Shown here piece after piece: positions 61,450 through 64,000 of a DNA stretch of 64,000 nucleotides. Under the pieces are notes generated by a model that searched no databases, was not told the DNA's origin, and saw only the letters and a program-made list of their open reading frames with translations. Both the position numbers and the translations under genes were made by a program. This DNA is from Fibrobacter sp. UWEL (GTDB taxonomy: Bacteria > Fibrobacterota > Fibrobacteria > Fibrobacterales > Fibrobacteraceae): NCBI RefSeq assembly GCF_900142535.1, contig NZ_FRBE01000020.1, positions 1 through 64,000 of the forward strand. Direction: 5' to 3'. Every line of letters begins with the position of its first letter. Positions within the stretch are counted from its first letter, which is position 1.

Positions 61450-64000
61450 ATGAAGAAAGTCGTCGCCGCCGCTCTTCTCGCCGCTGCAACATCTGCAATG
61501 GCAGTAAGCGCAAGCCGTGTAGGCCCTGTCAGCACCTATGGTGAACTGAAGGCCGCAAAAATCAGTAACAAGGGCCAGCTGGTGGGTTCCTGCCCGTCTT
61601 ATGCAACCACTCCCGTGCAGGTGAAGGGTATGAGCCTTTTCTGGAGCTCCGCTGCAGATAGCTCCACCGTGTTCTACTCCGAAAAGGCTGTGAACCGCAT
61701 GGTCAGCGAAATGAACATCGAAGTGATTCGTTTCGCCATGGGTGTTACCAAGGAAAAGTTCGATGATAAGGGCCGTGGCTACCTGAGTAGCGAAACTGGT
61801 AAGACTCTCCAGTTGGGTTACCTGAAGAATGTGGTGAACGCTGCTGTCGAAAACGACATTTACGTCATCATTGACTGGCACATTGAAAGTGCTACCGGTA
61901 ACACTGCCGAAGCAAAGGAATTCTTCGAATACGCTGCTAAGGAATATGGTGCTTACAACAACGTGATTTTCGAAGTATGGAATGAACCTAACGGCGCTTC
62001 CATGTCCACTGTGGCATCTCATGCAAACGCTATCATCCCGGTTATCCGTAAGTATTCCGATAACCTGGTGCTGGTGGGTAGCCCTGGTTGGTCTAGTGCT
62101 CCCGATGAATGCGCTACTTCCGGCATTAACGATGACAATTACGCTTGTACTCTCCACTTCTACGCTGCAACTCACTGTGTAGGCGGTGGCTACGATGGTA
62201 AGGCTGAAACGGCAATGAGCAAGGGTGTGCCCGTGTTCGCTTCTGAATGGGGTACCGTTTCTGCCGATGGTAACGGTGGCGCCAACCAGTCTGCAAGCCA
62301 GGCTTGGATCAACTGGATGAACACCAACAAGGTGTCTTGGGCCAACTGGTCTGCTTCTGCCATTAACGAAGGTTCCGCTGCATTTACAAACTTGGCTATC
62401 GACCAGGGCCTGACTTACTCTACTTCCGGTAACATGGTTAAGGGCTGGATGAATGGCAAGACAGGCTATAAGGATTGCGGTCTTACCAATGGTAATGCTT
62501 CCAGCAATTCCGGCTTCTCTACTGGTGTTGCAAACGGAACTTCTACCGACATCATCGATGACTTGGAAGATGGCGACCGTTATTCCTATACTGGTGGCTG
62601 GTGGTCTGCATTTGCTGATTCCGACGACGATGAAGATGGTAAGGGAAACACCTCCATTTCCAACAAGAAGTGGACTGACGGCAAGGGCAAGGAAGTTTAC
62701 GATGTCCTGATGGCTGCTCCGGGTGGCGACAAGAATACTTCCAAGTACGTTGCTGGTATTACCGATATCAAGCTTTCTCAGGGCGGCTATAAGTACGCTC
62801 CCTATGTAACTATCGGTCTGAACCTGAACGCCGATCCTAAGAAGTCTTATGATTTGAGCGCATGTAAGGCAATTAGCTACAAGTTCAAGGGTGCTAGCCA
62901 CAACTTCCGTGTTGAAACTTCTAAGGTGACCAACTGGAACTTCCACTATGTGACGAAGGATGGCTCTGATGACTGGAAGGAAGTTGAACTTTCCTGGGAT
63001 CAGTTCATTCAGGAAGACTGGGGTGATAACGATAAGCACTTCAGCCTGGACAAGGGCATGGGTGCCGTGACTGCCTTCGGTTGGCAGGTGAAGGGTGCTC
63101 TGGATGTTCCGGATAGCAAGCAGAAGACCACTCATCCTTACCTCTACGTGGACGATGTTCGTTGCGACGGCGTTGCAATTAAGGCTATTGCCAATGCAGG
63201 TGATGCTCCTGTTACTGGTGACAAGTCTAGCTCCTCTACTGCTGTGATTGGCGGCAAGTCCAGTTCCTCTACCGCTGTGATTGGCGGCAAGTCTAGTTCT
63301 TCTACTGCAGTCATCGGTGGCAAGTCCAGCTCTTCTACCGCTGTGGTTCCGGTTTCTTCTTCCTCTGTGAACAAGACTCCCAATACTGTTCTCGTGATTC
63401 TTGACGACCTCGAAGATGGTAACGAAGTGGCTAACTCTACCGGTACCTGGTATGCCTATACCGATAAGGAACCGGGTGGCTTGTCCTCCATTACTAACGT
63501 TTACGATGCAAACCTGCCGGGCTACGTTGTTGTGTTCCCGGGTACTAAGGATCCTACCAATGGTACTGCAGGCTTCGTTGGTCTCACCGGCATCAAGTGG
63601 GAACAGGGTGAATATACTGAAGCCCCCTTCGTTGCTCTCGGTCTGAACCTGGTTGCAGATACTTCTAAGGGCTTTGACCTGCACATTTGCGAAGCAATCG
63701 GTTACCGCTATAAGGGCGTTCATCATAAGTTCAAGGTTCAGGATGGCCAGGTGAATGACTATGCCTATCATGAATACAAGCTCAATGATGCTACCGAATG
63801 GACTTCTGTTGTGATTACCTGGGACAAGCTGACTCAGCCGACCTGGACTGATAGCCTTAAGACCTTGAATACTTCCAATATCAAGAAGATGTCCTGGGAA
63901 GCAATTGGTTACAAGGGCTTCGGTGATGAAGACCAGCCGGAAATTCGCGAACTCTACGTGGATGACCTGACCTGCATGGTCTACGATCCGAACAACACTT
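61450..64000 (+). CDS. GH5 endoglucanase with CBM11-like modules (3' partial)
   Basis: A secreted cellulase; the frame runs open to the window end (850 codons). The ATG has GAGGAT seven bases upstream and opens a signal peptide (MKKVVAAALLAAATSAMA). The GH5 domain (about 50-330) shows VIRFAMG, YVIIDWHIES, FEVWNEPNG with the acid/base Glu and FASEWGTVS with the nucleophile Glu, in the style of subfamily 2. Residues about 370-575 hold a carbohydrate-binding module resembling CBM11 (LEDGDRYSYTGG ... YLYVDDVRCDG). A GKSSSSTAVIG linker repeat follows, then a second similar module (LDDLEDGNEVAN ... LYVDDLTCMV) up to the window edge. Confidence 0.93.
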   Translation, partial: MKKVVAAALLAAATSAMAVSASRVGPVSTYGELKAAKISNKGQLVGSCPSYATTPVQVKGMSLFWSSAADSSTVFYSEKAVNRMVSEMNIEVIRFAMGVTKEKFDDKGRGYLSSETGKTLQLGYLKNVVNAAVENDIYVIIDWHIESATGNTAEAKEFFEYAAKEYGAYNNVIFEVWNEPNGASMSTVASHANAIIPVIRKYSDNLVLVGSPGWSSAPDECATSGINDDNYACTLHFYAATHCVGGGYDGKAETAMSKGVPVFASEWGTVSADGNGGANQSASQAWINWMNTNKVSWANWSASAINEGSAAFTNLAIDQGLTYSTSGNMVKGWMNGKTGYKDCGLTNGNASSNSGFSTGVANGTSTDIIDDLEDGDRYSYTGGWWSAFADSDDDEDGKGNTSISNKKWTDGKGKEVYDVLMAAPGGDKNTSKYVAGITDIKLSQGGYKYAPYVTIGLNLNADPKKSYDLSACKAISYKFKGASHNFRVETSKVTNWNFHYVTKDGSDDWKEVELSWDQFIQEDWGDNDKHFSLDKGMGAVTAFGWQVKGALDVPDSKQKTTHPYLYVDDVRCDGVAIKAIANAGDAPVTGDKSSSSTAVIGGKSSSSTAVIGGKSSSSTAVIGGKSSSSTAVVPVSSSSVNKTPNTVLVILDDLEDGNEVANSTGTWYAYTDKEPGGLSSITNVYDANLPGYVVVFPGTKDPTNGTAGFVGLTGIKWEQGEYTEAPFVALGLNLVADTSKGFDLHICEAIGYRYKGVHHKFKVQDGQVNDYAYHEYKLNDATEWTSVVITWDKLTQPTWTDSLKTLNTSNIKKMSWEAIGYKGFGDEDQPEIRELYVDDLTCMVYDPNNT
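63222..63353 (+). repeat. 33-bp tandem repeat encoding the GH5 linker
   Basis: Four 33-bp units starting at 63222, 63255, 63288 and 63321 each encode KSSSSTAVIGG or a variant (the last ends VVPV). Units differ mainly at silent third positions. Confidence 0.9.

Noticed and set aside
63222-63353. Regular 33-bp repeats resembling a CRISPR array
   Set aside because: The units are contiguous without spacers, and lie in frame in the GH5 gene, encoding a Ser-rich linker.

Overview
The window reads as a chromosomal segment of a Fibrobacter-like bacterium (phylum Fibrobacterota). The main evidence is a lipoprotein ending in a 'Fibrobacter succinogenes major paralogous domain', secreted enzymes with Ser-rich linkers (SSSS, PASSSS, GKSSSS), a GH5 endoglucanase beside a PL1 pectate lyase, and a double-membrane envelope gene set (Omp85, FadL-like, OmpA, TolC, Mce). 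No phage, transposon, CRISPR array or defence island was seen. Most of the window is housekeeping.

Layout. 1-15.1 kb: a hybrid histidine kinase (5' end outside, with an apparent frameshift), ilvC, an EAL phosphodiesterase, a DUF1846 protein, a Cys-repeat lipoprotein, a Cys-cluster acidic protein with dapA, a phosphohexomutase, yebC and orphan secreted proteins. 15.1-22.3 kb (minus strand): a probable ychJ-argC-obgE-smpB-amidase operon, a TPMT-like methyltransferase, rlmN, an XRE regulator and tRNA-Arg(ACG). 22.4-29.2 kb: a class A PBP, groES-groEL, a porin-like protein and an OmpA lipid-free lookalike. 29.2-38.4 kb (minus strand): dtd, a GerW/YtfJ protein, lipoproteins, an Fe-S glycosylase-like protein, psd, serC, a degenerate HD protein, metF, tRNA-Arg(UCU) and a TlpA-like thioredoxin. 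38.6-48.5 kb: an orphan cytosolic protein, an Omp85-like protein, RNase P RNA, a FadL-like porin, recG, an Mce protein and a GspE-like ATPase. 48.7-58.5 kb (minus strand): a tolC-adaptor-RND efflux operon, ybaB, dnaX and an acyl-CoA synthetase. 58.8-64 kb: pectate lyase and the start of a GH5 cellulase.

Themes. Amino-acid synthesis (ilvC, dapA, argC, serC), one-carbon metabolism (metF), envelope building (PBP, amidase, psd, Mce, Omp85) and translation quality control (smpB, dtd, rlmN, obgE) are interleaved in short mostly minus-strand operons. Polysaccharide attack is at the right end.

The most interesting signals are non-coding. At least twelve genes that lack a Shine-Dalgarno have a TANNNT box only 6-9 nt before ATG, which suggests widespread leaderless transcription. 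Several promoters carry a TAnnTTTG box, some with a good -35 at 16-17 nt. A 53-54 nt palindromic element recurs just after stop codons and before the terminator (yebC, groEL, and twice in an exact 88-bp tandem repeat). dnaX carries an A10 run with stops in both shifted frames, as expected for programmed gamma-subunit production.
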